From positions 1 to 46,409 of the forward strand of contig SOIM01000019.1 in assembly GCA_004377185.1 (NCBI GenBank): a stretch of DNA of 46,409 bases, given 5' to 3'. The notes beneath the pieces were generated by a model. It searched no databases, was not told where the DNA came from, and saw only the letters and a program-made list of their open reading frames with translations. Shown one piece after another: positions 33,313 to 42,046 of the stretch. The translations under genes were made by a program, and so were the position numbers. This stretch comes from Methanomassiliicoccales archaeon (GTDB taxonomy: Archaea; Thermoplasmatota; Thermoplasmata; RBG-16-68-12; SOIM01). How positions within the stretch are numbered: the first letter of the stretch is position 1; every line of letters starts with the position of its first letter.

Positions 33313-33813
33313 CTACTCAGCCTCCATTTTCTTCATTACTTTGTCGAAATCCGCCTTGATCTTTGCGTCCAGATGCTTCCCCTTGATCCTGTCCTCTGAA
33401 GGAAGGATTTCTTCGCTGTGAGGAACATCGATTCCTGCATCCACCATGCCCTTGAGGGTCGCGAACACTTTAGAACCTCGAGTTGGGTTGTGAAGACCAA
33501 TGTCCAGGACTGCTTTGGTGATCCCTGCCTTTGAAGCCCTCTTTCCGGCCAAGTATCCAGTGAGATACGCCGCGGGTGTCGTGCCTCTTGAGTGTTTCCA
33601 GCCGAATGATTCGAGCTCCTTTGATACCGCGGAAGCGACCACAAAGTCGCCCTGCATACCGAAGGTGGCAAACTGAACCCTGGTGTATCTGTTCGAGTTC
33701 CTGACTACCGCCCTCGGGAGCTTGGATCTGAGCAGTTTCTTCCTCTTCCTGAAATCGGTCTTGGCTATCCTTCTCCTTCGGAAGGGAACCCGGTACCTAG
33801 GTCCGTGTTTCAT
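33313..33813 (-). CDS. rpl18: Large subunit ribosomal protein uL18
   Basis: 166 residues; binds 5S rRNA in the central protuberance. The N-terminus [19 protein letters not shown] and the motif [15 protein letters not shown] are typical of the archaeal protein. The start overlaps the eL19 stop by four bases (ATGA). Confidence 0.96.
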   Translation of the reverse strand: MKHGPRYRVPFRRRRIAKTDFRKRKKLLRSKLPRAVVRNSNRYTRVQFATFGMQGDFVVASAVSKELESFGWKHSRGTTPAAYLTGYLAGKRASKAGITKAVLDIGLHNPTRGSKVFATLKGMVDAGIDVPHSEEILPSEDRIKGKHLDAKIKADFDKVMKKMEAE

Positions 33814-34268
33814 TCAGCCTCACCTTTCAGCAGTCCTTGCGATCTAAGTTGATGTTCCAAGTGAGCTTTGCTCTTGAACATGCCTCCCTTTGACTTGCGG
33901 TAGAACTCCCTGTACGTCCTCACCTCTATCTTCCCACTGTCTCTCAACTCTCTCAATCTCTCCCTTATCGGTCTGATGGTCTTTATCCATCGTTCCTTCT
34001 TGGGATATCTTGCTTTCTGGCCACCTTTCCTGCTGCCGTGACCTCTTCGCCTACCTTTCTTACGTTGGAGCCGTGCCCTTTCCGCCTTCGTCCTCGAAGT
34101 CCCTTTCTTCTGCCTTGCTTGGATGAGACGCTGCTGTATAGCCTCCCGAATATCCGATCTCGTAATCTTCTCGGAGACATCATCGGTATAATCCGGATGG
34201 ATCCAGACCCTGTTCTCACCGCACTTGAGAATCTGCGCTGCCATTCTTCTCTGATTCTTAAGATCCAT
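33810..34268 (-). CDS. rpl19e: Large subunit ribosomal protein eL19
   Basis: 152 residues. The N-terminal helical domain has QRRMAAQILKCGENRVWI, followed by the strongly basic linker GRRRGHGSRKGGQKARYPKK and a long C-terminal helix. The protein is specific to archaea and eukaryotes. The ATG lies inside the end of the eL32 frame (11-base overlap). Confidence 0.96.
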   Translation of the reverse strand: MDLKNQRRMAAQILKCGENRVWIHPDYTDDVSEKITRSDIREAIQQRLIQARQKKGTSRTKAERARLQRKKGRRRGHGSRKGGQKARYPKKERWIKTIRPIRERLRELRDSGKIEVRTYREFYRKSKGGMFKSKAHLEHQLRSQGLLKGEAE

Positions 34269-34947
34269 GCAACATACTCCTATTGAGGACCCTTATCCCC
34301 TTCTCGTCAGCAACCTTCTCTATCTCTTCTCTTTTCCGAGATCCAACTGAATGGCCTATTCTGGCTGCCTGCTTCTTCGGGTCCAGTTCTTCCAAATCCT
34401 CTACTCTGTAGACCATCACTTCCTGGAACCCGGAGGGATGGAGACCTCTCACCGCCTTGGGTCCTCTGTATCCAGTCGAAACGAGATTGACCCTGTATTT
34501 GAACCCTCTTCTCATCTTAGAGTGAAGTCCTCTCGGTTTCCTCCAGCTTTCTCCCAATCGAACGTATCTGAACCATTCCTGCCTTCGGAAGGTGGGTCTG
34601 GAATTCGCAATCTGTTCTCTCAGCTTCAGTTGCTCCTTTGTCTTCTTGTCCAGTTTAGGTTTGATCGCAACTGCGTACTCTTCCTCCGTGACCTCCAACT
34701 CTTCCTCTTCTTCCTCTTCTATTTCGACGTAGTCAATGAGCCTCTCACGGAGCTCAGCAACTTTGCCTTCGGGATTCAGTCCAAGGGTTTTGCACATCTT
34801 CGCGAGTTCATCCTTCTTCGCTTTCTTGATCTCGCTGACGGTGGGCAACTCCTTCTTCTTGGGAACCTTCTTTGCTTTGACCTCTTCTACGATTTCCACT
34901 TCTTCTTCGTCCACGATTTCTATTTCCTCTTCGTCCTTCTTCGGCAA
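34258..34947 (-). CDS. rpl32e: Large subunit ribosomal protein eL32 with N-terminal acidic and SAP-like extension
   Basis: 229 residues. The eL32 core is at about 105-229 (RPTFRRQEWFRYVRLG and KAVRGLHPSGFQEVMVY). The first about 100 residues are an extension: an acidic region, then a SAP-like helix-turn-helix (KAKKDELAKMCKTLGLNPEG, about 43-72), then a second poly-Glu stretch. SAP motifs usually bind nucleic acid, so the extension may contact rRNA or DNA (inference). The start is a TTG at 34947 after GGAGG at the end of uL6. Confidence 0.95.
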   Translation of the reverse strand: MPKKDEEEIEIVDEEEVEIVEEVKAKKVPKKKELPTVSEIKKAKKDELAKMCKTLGLNPEGKVAELRERLIDYVEIEEEEEEELEVTEEEYAVAIKPKLDKKTKEQLKLREQIANSRPTFRRQEWFRYVRLGESWRKPRGLHSKMRRGFKYRVNLVSTGYRGPKAVRGLHPSGFQEVMVYRVEDLEELDPKKQAARIGHSVGSRKREEIEKVADEKGIRVLNRSMLHGS

Positions 34948-34951
34948 GCTG

Positions 34952-35497
34952 CTATTCCTCCTTACGCTTCTGGACTATGTAAATGCCATCTTGAAAGACG
35001 CGTGGGTCATAGCCCTTGATCCTCGTAACCTGCTCTATGTTCGCGGTTGATTGACCGACATCCTCGATGTTGGGTCCCGTCAGGACGACTTCGTCACCCT
35101 TCACCTCCACCCGGGTTCTCCCCAGAATCTTGGCGATTCTCGGGTTCCTCTCACCAAGGAAGTTCTCCACCACGAACTCTTGACCCTTCACCGATACCTT
35201 GATGGGGAAGTGAGAGTACACTATCTTCATCTTGTACTGGAACCCTTCTGATACGCCCCTGACCATATTCCTGATGTGGGAAGTGATCGTGCCAAGGAGA
35301 GCCATGTCCGCCTTTGATGGATACTCGGCTGACACGACTGCGCTACCGTTCTCAATGGTGATCCTGATTCTCGGATGCTCGAAAGACCTTGTCACCACTT
35401 CCTTCTCTCCCGTGACGATGATATCATTTCCTTTGAGCTCTACCTTCACCCCGTCCGGGACTTCCACTTTCTTCACCAATCTCCGAGCTACTGGCAT
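34952..35497 (-). CDS. rpl6: Large subunit ribosomal protein uL6
   Basis: 181 residues with the tandem duplicated fold of uL6. The N-terminal repeat has VEVPDGVKVELKGNDIIVTG, and the second has VLTGPNIEDVGQSTANIEQV followed by the conserved GYDPRVFQDGIY end. The length is typical for archaea. It lies nine bases after uS8. Confidence 0.96.
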   Translation of the reverse strand: MPVARRLVKKVEVPDGVKVELKGNDIIVTGEKEVVTRSFEHPRIRITIENGSAVVSAEYPSKADMALLGTITSHIRNMVRGVSEGFQYKMKIVYSHFPIKVSVKGQEFVVENFLGERNPRIAKILGRTRVEVKGDEVVLTGPNIEDVGQSTANIEQVTRIKGYDPRVFQDGIYIVQKRKEE

Positions 35498-35506
35498 TTG
35501 TCTACC

Positions 35507-35896
35507 TCAATACACGTATGCGAGAAGCCTACCTCCCACACCCAATCTCTTTGCCTTCGAGTGAGATATGACGCCTTGGGTGGTAGTCAATATGAGCACT
35601 CCGAAATCTTGTGCTGGCAGGTACCTCGATTCGTACTTCTCCAACTCTGTTCCCTTGACGGAGAAGCGAGGCCTTATGACTCCACAGTTGTTGATGTTAC
35701 CTCCCAGCAGGACGCGAAACATACCCGCCCTTCCGTCCTCAACGTACTCAAACTGTCTGATGTAGTCATATTCCTGCAGGACCTTCAGCACCCGCCCTAT
35801 GAGCTTCGAGGACGGACGGACCATACACTCTCTCTTTCCGGAACTCTCTGCGTTCTTTATTTTGGACATCGCGTCGTTCAGAGGATCGTGTCTCAT
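35507..35896 (-). CDS. rps8: Small subunit ribosomal protein uS8
   Basis: 129 residues. The N-terminus [18 protein letters not shown] and the C-terminal signature [20 protein letters not shown] are characteristic. It binds the central domain of 16S rRNA and, in other organisms, autoregulates its operon; no regulatory stem was identified here. It follows uS14 after about 11 bases. Confidence 0.96.
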   Translation of the reverse strand: MRHDPLNDAMSKIKNAESSGKRECMVRPSSKLIGRVLKVLQEYDYIRQFEYVEDGRAGMFRVLLGGNINNCGVIRPRFSVKGTELEKYESRYLPAQDFGVLILTTTQGVISHSKAKRLGVGGRLLAYVY

Positions 35897-35907
35897 TTCA
35901 TGCCTCC

Positions 35908-36054
35908 TCAGGAATACTTCTTGAATCCTATGTCAATTGCAATTTCTCGGAAGCACTGCCTGCACAGATGCATTCGGTACCTCCGAATGATTCCTCTTTT
36001 CCTGCCGCATCTGGCACAGCCTTCTATTCTTCCAAACTTCTTCTTGGGTTTCAT
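35908..36054 (-). CDS. rps14: Small subunit ribosomal protein uS14 (zinc type)
   Basis: A 48-aa protein beginning [17 protein letters not shown]. Four cysteines (C13, C16, C31, C34) form the zinc site, and [15 protein letters not shown] is the conserved C-terminal helix region. The ATG overlaps the uL5 stop (ATGA). It sits in its canonical place between uL5 and uS8. Confidence 0.95.
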   Translation of the reverse strand: MKPKKKFGRIEGCARCGRKRGIIRRYRMHLCRQCFREIAIDIGFKKYS

Positions 36055-36551
36055 TCAATTATCTCCACGTTGAATTCCCTGGTGATGAATTCCTTGCTCT
36101 CTACCCTGCCCACTCGGTGGTTCTTGGGTATCCTCCCGCGACCTCTCCGCTTCCTTGAGACTCTTGTCCCAGGTCTCTCCACTGTGACGGAAATGTCCAT
36201 TCCAAAGATTCCGATGTCTGGGTCATATTTCATGTCCTGGAAGTCCGTGTAGTCGGGTATTCCGAACGAGAAGTTCCCTTCTTGGTCGAAGTTGTATTCC
36301 GCCAATCTGTTGTTCTTCACCCAGAGCGCTCTCTTGAGGAACTCAACTGCCTCTGAATCCCTCAGGGTCACCTTGCAACCTATGGGCATTCCCTCTCGGA
36401 TCCCCAAGTCCTTGTTCGTTTTCTTTGAGAGTGTTTGGATGGATTTGTGGTTGGTGAGGAGGTCCAGAACCTTCTGAGCTTTCAGGAGTTTCTCCCCAGC
36501 TTCGCCTACCCCGATGTTGAGGACCGCTTTCCGCACTCTCAGTTCTCTCAT
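36051..36551 (-). CDS. rpl5: Large subunit ribosomal protein uL5
   Basis: About 166 residues; binds 5S rRNA and contacts the P-site t[21 protein letters not shown] near the N-terminus and [18 protein letters not shown] near the C-terminus are family features, as is the central FGIPDYTDF. Two starts are possible, ATG at 36551 or TTG at 36560, which is four bases after a GGTGA. I chose the ATG. The stop overlaps uS14. Confidence 0.96.
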   Translation of the reverse strand: MRELRVRKAVLNIGVGEAGEKLLKAQKVLDLLTNHKSIQTLSKKTNKDLGIREGMPIGCKVTLRDSEAVEFLKRALWVKNNRLAEYNFDQEGNFSFGIPDYTDFQDMKYDPDIGIFGMDISVTVERPGTRVSRKRRGRGRIPKNHRVGRVESKEFITREFNVEIIE

Positions 36552-36568
36552 CTTGTTCAATCAATCAC

Positions 36569-37279
36569 CTATATGGCCGGCAGGGTGGGGAGCTTGATTT
36601 CCGGCTTCTTCTTTCCTATCACGAATACGTTGTCCTTCACAGTCGCGAAGCCTTCTTCGAAAGTCACTATATTCACCTTCGGATTGCGTGTCGGCGTGTA
36701 GTTCTCGATATGCACCAGTTCCCCCGTATGCTTTCCGGCGATTAGCACTGCGGAATTACCTTTGGCAAGAGGATAGTGCCCCAGGATTTTCTGCTCGGGC
36801 AACGATATCTTGAGGGAGTCACCAGTCTTGTATTCGTTCTTCTTGAGCAGGATGTTCCTGCCGTCGTGCAGGTTCAACTGAAACATCCCACCTTTGACAG
36901 TGGTTTTGTTCTCTATCCGGACGATTTTCCATTTGGCTTCCTTTTCCGTGAGCATCATGGGCGTGAAATGGCCGCGGGGGTCCAGGAGAAATCGATAGTG
37001 CTCTTTTGTGCTTGGAATGGATATTACATCCATGATCCCAACCGGGTGCTTGGGATTCGTCACAGGTTTTCCGTCCACCCAGACCAGTCTCGACCCGATG
37101 ATTCTCCTCGCCTCCCTCGCCGTGTCACAATGACCAAGCAAGTCTCTGAGTATCAGTGAGAGCGGTATCGCCCACTCTTGTGGATGGGGGCCCGGTGAGG
37201 GCTTCGTCACCCATTTGTGCGATTTTCTTGAAATGGGCCAGGATCTTGGCATTGCCAGTCGCTTGAGATGTTTTTTCAT
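36569..37279 (-). CDS. rps4e: Small subunit ribosomal protein eS4
   Basis: 236 residues, of the archaeal/eukaryotic type. It has the N-terminal basic region HLKRLAMPRSWPISRKSHKW, an S4-like RNA-binding domain (LRDLLGHCDTAREARRII and VWVDGKPVTNPKHPVG), then a KOW-like C-terminal domain with GKHTGELVHIENY. The start overlaps the uL24 stop by four bases. Confidence 0.96.
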   Translation of the reverse strand: MKKHLKRLAMPRSWPISRKSHKWVTKPSPGPHPQEWAIPLSLILRDLLGHCDTAREARRIIGSRLVWVDGKPVTNPKHPVGIMDVISIPSTKEHYRFLLDPRGHFTPMMLTEKEAKWKIVRIENKTTVKGGMFQLNLHDGRNILLKKNEYKTGDSLKISLPEQKILGHYPLAKGNSAVLIAGKHTGELVHIENYTPTRNPKVNIVTFEEGFATVKDNVFVIGKKKPEIKLPTLPAI

Positions 37280-37719
37280 TCTTCTTCCTCTTCTGTGGTT
37301 TCCTCTTCACTCTCTTCGGCTTCTTCTTCCTCGAGTTCTTCTTCCTCGAACTCCTCTTCCTCAATGACTCTTCCGAACTTGACCAGTCTTCTCCTGTCTG
37401 ACATGTCGGGCTTTATGATCATGACATTGGACGGGTGTATTTGTCGTGCGGCCTGACTCTCGTCCGCTTTGGCCTGTGTGATCTTCTCGATCGTAATCAC
37501 CATCTTCGCCAGGTCCACTTTCTCAACCTTCCCCTCCTCATCCTTGAACTCACCGCGCATGATCCTCACCAGGTCCCCCTTCCTGATCGTGAAGGACCTT
37601 CTCTTCCCTGCCTCGAGGTACTTGGGTGCAAGATGAGCTCTCATCATCTTTCTCTTCTGATGCAGGGGTGCTTCCCACTGGCGTTTTCTTTGCTTCCCGG
37701 GCTTTTTGGTTTTTGTCAT
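37276..37719 (-). CDS. rpl24: Large subunit ribosomal protein uL24 with acidic tail
   Basis: 147 residues from the ATG at 37719. The archaeal N-terminus (SKQRKRQW-like basic region with LHQKRKMMRAHLAP), the KOW motif IRKGDLVRIMRGEFKDEEG and the HPSNVMI segment identify it. The last about 30 residues are almost all Glu, an unusual acidic extension. A longer in-frame reading to 37764 would overlap the end of uL14 and is less likely. Confidence 0.95.
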   Translation of the reverse strand: MTKTKKPGKQRKRQWEAPLHQKRKMMRAHLAPKYLEAGKRRSFTIRKGDLVRIMRGEFKDEEGKVEKVDLAKMVITIEKITQAKADESQAARQIHPSNVMIIKPDMSDRRRLVKFGRVIEEEEFEEEELEEEEAEESEEETTEEEEE

Positions 37720-37724
37720 GGTCC

Positions 37725-38123
37725 TCACACTATCATTGATGCAGTTGCAGCTATCCTGGGCCATCTCTCGGCAGCCTCTCGAGCCACTGGACCCTTTATA
37801 TCGCTCCCTTTCGTCTCTCCTTTCTCGGTCGTAATCACAACTGCGTTGTCTTCGAACTGAACGATCAACCCGTCCGATCTTCGAAAAGGTCTTCTCTGTC
37901 TCACTATGACGGCGTTGAAGATCTGCTTGCGCATCTCGGGCGTCCCGGCCTTGACGGTAACGATCAGGAGGTCAGCTATCCCAGCCGAAGGATATCTCCT
38001 CTTCACTCCGTGATACTTGGGCACTTCTATGACCTGGACGGTCTTGGCTCCTGTGTTGTCTATGCAGGTCAGGTATGCGCCCTTCGGGATTCCTCTCGTT
38101 TGCCTTCCTGGTAATCCTTTCAT
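37725..38123 (-). CDS. rpl14: Large subunit ribosomal protein uL14
   Basis: 132 residues. [20 protein letters not shown] and [17 protein letters not shown] with the FEDNAVVI end are the conserved beta-barrel of uL14. It sits at the subunit interface of the ribosome. The length is normal. Confidence 0.97.
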   Translation of the reverse strand: MKGLPGRQTRGIPKGAYLTCIDNTGAKTVQVIEVPKYHGVKRRYPSAGIADLLIVTVKAGTPEMRKQIFNAVIVRQRRPFRRSDGLIVQFEDNAVVITTEKGETKGSDIKGPVAREAAERWPRIAATASMIV

Positions 38124-38132
38124 GAAATCTCC

Positions 38133-38474
38133 TCACTTCTTCTGTATCACCACGTAAGAGACAGTCTTCGCCAGGGGTCTGCATTCGATGAGGGTGACAT
38201 GATCACCTGTCTTGGCCGCGATACACGGAGGACTGTGAGCGTGGTGCTTGCTCGTTCTCTTCTCGTATCTCTCGTACTTAGGTACGTACCTGAGTCTCTC
38301 CCTTGCCACCACCACGGTGTTGTCCATTCTATCTGAGACCACCACTCCTTCGATCATCTGGCCTCGGACCGAAAGCTTGCCGTGAAAGGGGCATTTCGCG
38401 TCCTGGCAACTCTCCTTCGGTGGGGGTACGTCTATCCCGATGTCCCTGCTTTGAACCTTCTTCTTTCGAGGCAT
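38133..38474 (-). CDS. rps17: Small subunit ribosomal protein uS17
   Basis: 113 residues, the longer archaeal form. [22 protein letters not shown] is split by the usual archaeal insertion before the OB-fold, which contains [14 protein letters not shown] and [15 protein letters not shown]. It starts just after the stop of the Rnp1 gene. Confidence 0.96.
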   Translation of the reverse strand: MPRKKKVQSRDIGIDVPPPKESCQDAKCPFHGKLSVRGQMIEGVVVSDRMDNTVVVARERLRYVPKYERYEKRTSKHHAHSPPCIAAKTGDHVTLIECRPLAKTVSYVVIQKK

Positions 38475-38475
38475 G

Positions 38476-38742
38476 TTATCTTCCCGCCTTTTTGGTTCTG
38501 TCCTCTGGCCTGAAGAGTAAGCGCGAACCGTTCACCTCAATGTCCTCATGGGCCGAAAGTCTGAACCTAGTTCCCTTCTTCGGAATAACCTTCTGGGCAT
38601 TGTTGATTTCAAGGACTATGGTGTTCATCGTCTCATCCACAATCAGACCTTTCATACCAACGTATCCAGGATGCGTTGCGCTCAGGATTTCAGCTGGCAA
38701 TCCAATCAGTTCGTGTTTGTAGATGTTCTTCCTTGTTCTCAT
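38476..38742 (-). CDS. rnp1: Ribonuclease P protein component 1 (Rnp1, Pop4/Rpp29 homologue)
   Basis: 88 residues with an Sm-like beta barrel. [20 protein letters not shown] and [14 protein letters not shown] are the family signature. It binds the catalytic RNA of RNase P for tRNA 5' maturation. It has its standard archaeal position between aIF1 and uS17. Confidence 0.95.
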   Translation of the reverse strand: MRTRKNIYKHELIGLPAEILSATHPGYVGMKGLIVDETMNTIVLEINNAQKVIPKKGTRFRLSAHEDIEVNGSRLLFRPEDRTKKAGR

Positions 38743-38749
38743 AGGGCAA

Positions 38750-39049
38750 TCATCTCATCTCGACCGTGAATCCCATCTTTTCCAGGGCCTCTCGGACCTT
38801 CTTCCTATGCTCCCCTTGGAGCTCTATCCTTCCATCCTTGAATGTTCCGCCTGCAGCGCATTTGGTCTTGAGATTTCTGGCAAGCTCTTCCATGTTGATG
38901 TCACTCTCATCTATGCCCTCTACAATGGTGACCACTTTGCCGTACCTTCTCTTGTCGCTGTATATCTTTATGCGCTGCTGTTCTCTTGCGATTTCCTCAC
39001 ACATGCACAGCTCTTCTGGCAAGCCACATGTCGCACATATTGCAACCAT
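38750..39049 (-). CDS. Translation initiation factor aIF1 (SUI1 family)
   Basis: 99 residues from the ATG at 39049. The N-terminus [15 protein letters not shown] is the short Cys-rich segment of archaeal aIF1, and [15 protein letters not shown] with [16 protein letters not shown] is the SUI1 fold. aIF1 checks start codon pairing on the small subunit. A GTG at 39052 precedes in frame, but the ATG has better spacing from GGAGG. Confidence 0.95.
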   Translation of the reverse strand: MVAICATCGLPEELCMCEEIAREQQRIKIYSDKRRYGKVVTIVEGIDESDINMEELARNLKTKCAAGGTFKDGRIELQGEHRKKVREALEKMGFTVEMR

Positions 39050-39051
39050 CA

Positions 39052-39282
39052 CTATCCTCCTTTCTTCACACTCCTTTCTTTCAGTTTTTCCTCTTCACGC
39101 ATGATCGTGAGCAATCTTGAGATGTTCCTGCGAATGGCCTGTATCTTTCCAGGGTTCTTTGGCGCTCCTCCCATTGCTGCCACTCCTCTCTCGTGCATCA
39201 GATCGCTTCTCAATTCATTGAGCTTGGAGTCCCTCTCCTCCGAAGACATTGCTCTGATGTCTTTGGTCTTGAGCAGCGCCAT
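39052..39282 (-). CDS. rpl29: Large subunit ribosomal protein uL29
   Basis: 76 residues, two antiparallel helices. [20 protein letters not shown] and [18 protein letters not shown] are typical. It lies near the peptide exit tunnel. The stop adjoins the aIF1 start, and the gene starts right after uS3. Confidence 0.95.
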   Translation of the reverse strand: MALLKTKDIRAMSSEERDSKLNELRSDLMHERGVAAMGGAPKNPGKIQAIRRNISRLLTIMREEEKLKERSVKKGG

Positions 39283-40122
39283 CTATTCGGCCTCCTTCTT
39301 TGCCGCCTTCTTCTTTGTGGTCTTCTTCGTTGTCTTCTTGGTGGCTTTCTTCTTCTTGGGAGCGGCCTTCTTCTTTTCTTCCTCTTTCTCGCCCTCCTTC
39401 TGAACCGGTTCTTCGGTCTCCGCCACTTCCTCAACAACCTCCCTAGCTTCACCCTCCGCTGGTTCTGGGGCGCTTTCCTCGGCAGGTGTTGCCTCTTCGA
39501 CCACTTCTTCCACTGCTTCCGCTTCCTTTGGCGGGATAATGTGTATCTCATCAGGCAGCTCAGCGTCGCTTTCCATTATGATAACCTTGACACCTATGAC
39601 CCCCAGTTTGACCTTTGCAATTGAGAAACCCTCCTTCATCCAAATGAACTTCGGTTCCCCGCAGTGCTTGATGTGACCCTTCTTGAACTTCTCAGTTCTG
39701 TGCCTTCTACCTGTCAGCTTCCCGGAAATCGTCACCTGGCAGCCCCTTGCACCCGACTCCATTATCCTACGAACGGTCGAGTGCCCGGCTCTGCGGAAAT
39801 GCCAACCTCTCTCAAGGGCGCTTGCCAACTTGTCGGCCATTATCTGTGCATTTGTGGCCGGATTCCTAACTTCTTCGACCTCAATCTGGGGGTTGTCAAA
39901 ATTGAACTTGGTTATCATGTCTTGAGTGAGGCTTTTGATTGTCTTTCCCCTTCTTCCAATGACCAGACCTGGCCTTTCAGCGAGGAGGGTGACTCTTGTT
40001 CCCAGCGGGGTCCTTTGAATGTCCAGACCACCGAATCCCGCCCGCTCCGTTTTCCTGATGAGATGCTCTTTGAGCAGGACCCGTCTGATGTTCTCAATCA
40101 CGATCTTCCTCTCTCCAGCCAA
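39283..40122 (-). CDS. rps3: Small subunit ribosomal protein uS3 with long charged C-terminal tail
   Basis: 279 residues. The KH domain contains GLVIGRRGKTIKSLTQDM, and the C-terminal domain contains RRIMESGARGCQVTISGKL. After about residue 195 comes a long tail, first acidic (Glu/Ala/Pro) and then very basic (repeats of KKTTKK type). The tail is longer than in most archaeal uS3 proteins. The start is TTG at 40122 after GAGG in the end of uL22. Confidence 0.96.
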   Translation of the reverse strand: MAGERKIVIENIRRVLLKEHLIRKTERAGFGGLDIQRTPLGTRVTLLAERPGLVIGRRGKTIKSLTQDMITKFNFDNPQIEVEEVRNPATNAQIMADKLASALERGWHFRRAGHSTVRRIMESGARGCQVTISGKLTGRRHRTEKFKKGHIKHCGEPKFIWMKEGFSIAKVKLGVIGVKVIIMESDAELPDEIHIIPPKEAEAVEEVVEEATPAEESAPEPAEGEAREVVEEVAETEEPVQKEGEKEEEKKKAAPKKKKATKKTTKKTTKKKAAKKEAE

Positions 40123-40123
40123 C

Positions 40124-40573
40124 CTATTCCTCCTCTATGACTTCCAGAACGACCTCGACATTGGTCTTCTCATGGAACCACGGCGAGCTTCGACCTTGCG
40201 CTCGGGGCCTGTAGAACTTATCGGGCTGCCCTCTCGATGCCGAGATTGTGTGAATCTTCATTTCTTCTGAGTCCAGTCCTCCAGCCTCCGCGTTGCTTTG
40301 AGCACCGTCCAGAAGCCTGAGAATCTCCTTGGCAACCTTTACCGGATAGGCAGCCGGCCCGACCCCTTTCTTGTGTCCGATGTACTTCTTGTGTCTCCTG
40401 AACGGAACCGCCTTTTTCAATTCGACTACGCCCTCCAAGAACTGCCTGGCATCGTCTATGTGCATTCCTCTTATCGCCCTGCAGACCTCTTCGCTTTTCT
40501 TCGGTGAAATGGGCAATTCCTTTCCCAGCGCACGGGACATCGTTTTCGGGTCAAATTCCACGGTGTAACCCAT
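40124..40573 (-). CDS. rpl22: Large subunit ribosomal protein uL22
   Basis: 149 residues from the ATG at 40573, which follows GGAG. MGYTVEFDPKTMSRALGKEL and HKKGVGPAAYPVKVAKEIL are archaeal uL22 features, with the tunnel-lining beta hairpin near the C-terminus (ASRGQPDKFYRPRAQG). A TTG two codons earlier is possible. Confidence 0.96.
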   Translation of the reverse strand: MGYTVEFDPKTMSRALGKELPISPKKSEEVCRAIRGMHIDDARQFLEGVVELKKAVPFRRHKKYIGHKKGVGPAAYPVKVAKEILRLLDGAQSNAEAGGLDSEEMKIHTISASRGQPDKFYRPRAQGRSSPWFHEKTNVEVVLEVIEEE

Positions 40574-40585
40574 TACCAATTCTCC

Positions 40586-41047
40586 TTACTTCAGCGGCAT
40601 GTACTTGGATGATCTTGTTGCACCAACGCCCGGTCCTGAATGAGTTACCGATTTTCGTGTGAGCGCGAACTCTCCAAGGTAGTGTCCGATCATCTCAGGT
40701 TTTATCGCGACCTGGATGAACTCCTTTCCATTGTGGACCGCGATCTTTCTCCCGACGAACTCGGGAAGGATGACGATCTCTCTCCTGTGGGTCTTGATGA
40801 TCTCCTCATCCGTTTTCCTCAATCGGTCAAGGAAGGCCTGCTGTTCCTCGTTCAACCCTCGTTTGTAGGAGCGTCTTGCTCTTGCGGGTAGCAGGTCCAG
40901 AATCTCATCGAGGCTCATCTTCTCCAGGTCCTCCATCGGGTATCCTCGATAGGCGAACTCCTTCTTCCTGCGCGTTCCGATAACGCCCTTCTTCTTCCTC
41001 ACTCTCCTTCTTGCCGCTTTTCCCGAGGAACTTTTCTTCTTCGCCAT
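40586..41047 (-). CDS. rps19: Small subunit ribosomal protein uS19
   Basis: 153 residues with an archaeal N-terminal extension. FAYRGYPMEDLEKMSLDEIL precedes the core, which ends with AVHNGKEFIQVAIKPEMIGH and the flexible tail GPGVGATRSSKYMPLK. It starts directly after the uL2 stop. Confidence 0.96.
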   Translation of the reverse strand: MAKKKSSSGKAARRRVRKKKGVIGTRRKKEFAYRGYPMEDLEKMSLDEILDLLPARARRSYKRGLNEEQQAFLDRLRKTDEEIIKTHRREIVILPEFVGRKIAVHNGKEFIQVAIKPEMIGHYLGEFALTRKSVTHSGPGVGATRSSKYMPLK

Positions 41048-41752
41048 CTATTTCCTCCTTTTCTTCTTTTTCTTCTTAGATGATAGCCTCCCGACTTTTC
41101 TGCCTGGAGGCGCATTAGCCGAAACAGTGCTAGGCTTGCCAACGTGCTGATGGCTACCTCCTCCGTGGGGGTGACTGACCGGATTCATTGCCACTCCACT
41201 TGTTTTGAAAGGTTTCTTCGATCTGCTCCTGTAAACGTTGACTTTCTTGCCGGCCTTGGCAAATGGTTGTTCCGTCAGACCTCCTGCCGAGACCACGCCG
41301 ATGGTGGCTCTGCATCTTGGATTGAGATTCTTGTACTTCCCAGAGGGCAGCTGAACAACCGTCTCCCTTCCTTGACTCAGCACAACAGCTGATGTGCCAG
41401 CCGTCCGTGCGAACTTCCCACCGTCCCCTGGCATAGCCTCTACGTTGAAAATCAGCGTGCTCTCGGGGATGTCACCTATTGGAAGCGTATTGCCCAATTC
41501 CACCTCCCTCTTCCCTATCGAGACTCTTTGTCCCACTTGAAGCCCCTCAGGAGCAATCATCAAGACCTTCACCGATGAGAAGGAGACCTTAGCCAGCGTT
41601 GCCGTTCTCCCAGGGTGTCGAACAATCTCGGTCACGATACCTTCCTCATCTTTGAGAGGTGGAAGAGAAACCTTACCGCGATGCCTGTGGCTGGGTGAAC
41701 GATAGGTGCGGGAGCCTTTCCCTCTCCTTCTCGTAGCTATCCTTTTTCCCAA
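41048..41752 (-). CDS. rpl2: Large subunit ribosomal protein uL2
   Basis: 234 residues. The peptidyl transferase-proximal signature AMNPVSHPHGGGSHQHVG is intact, and the N-terminal RTYRSPSHRHRGKVS is the archaeal form. The C-terminus is a poly-Lys run (KKKKKKRRK). The start is a TTG at 41752, eight bases after the uL23 stop. Confidence 0.96.
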   Translation of the reverse strand: MGKRIATRRRGKGSRTYRSPSHRHRGKVSLPPLKDEEGIVTEIVRHPGRTATLAKVSFSSVKVLMIAPEGLQVGQRVSIGKREVELGNTLPIGDIPESTLIFNVEAMPGDGGKFARTAGTSAVVLSQGRETVVQLPSGKYKNLNPRCRATIGVVSAGGLTEQPFAKAGKKVNVYRSRSKKPFKTSGVAMNPVSHPHGGGSHQHVGKPSTVSANAPPGRKVGRLSSKKKKKKRRK

Positions 41753-41760
41753 ACTACCAC

Positions 41761-42045
41761 CTAGAATATCCCTATCCTCATGCTCAGGTCCTTGGCGTCC
41801 TCTCCCTCTGCGAGCTTGACTATCGCATGCTTGCCTTCCTTTCTTATCCTGGTATAGACCTTTGCCACCTTCACTTTGAAGGTCTTCTCGAAAGCTTCCT
41901 TGATCTCAGTTTTGGTCGCATCTCTCTTGACTATGAACTCTATTCTGTTGCCATCCTTCAGATCCTGCGCTGGTGTTCCGTCGATGGCGTTCATCGATTT
42001 CTCGGTCACGTACGGGTGAAGCAGTATCTTGTGATAGTCTCTCAT
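41761..42045 (-). CDS. rpl23: Large subunit ribosomal protein uL23
   Basis: 94 residues. ILLHPYVTEKSMNAID and the later EFIVKRDATKTEIKEAFEK with VKVAKVYTRI match uL23, a component of the tunnel exit where signal recognition particle docks. One base separates it from uL4. Confidence 0.96.
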   Translation of the reverse strand: MRDYHKILLHPYVTEKSMNAIDGTPAQDLKDGNRIEFIVKRDATKTEIKEAFEKTFKVKVAKVYTRIRKEGKHAIVKLAEGEDAKDLSMRIGIF

Positions 42046-42046
42046 G

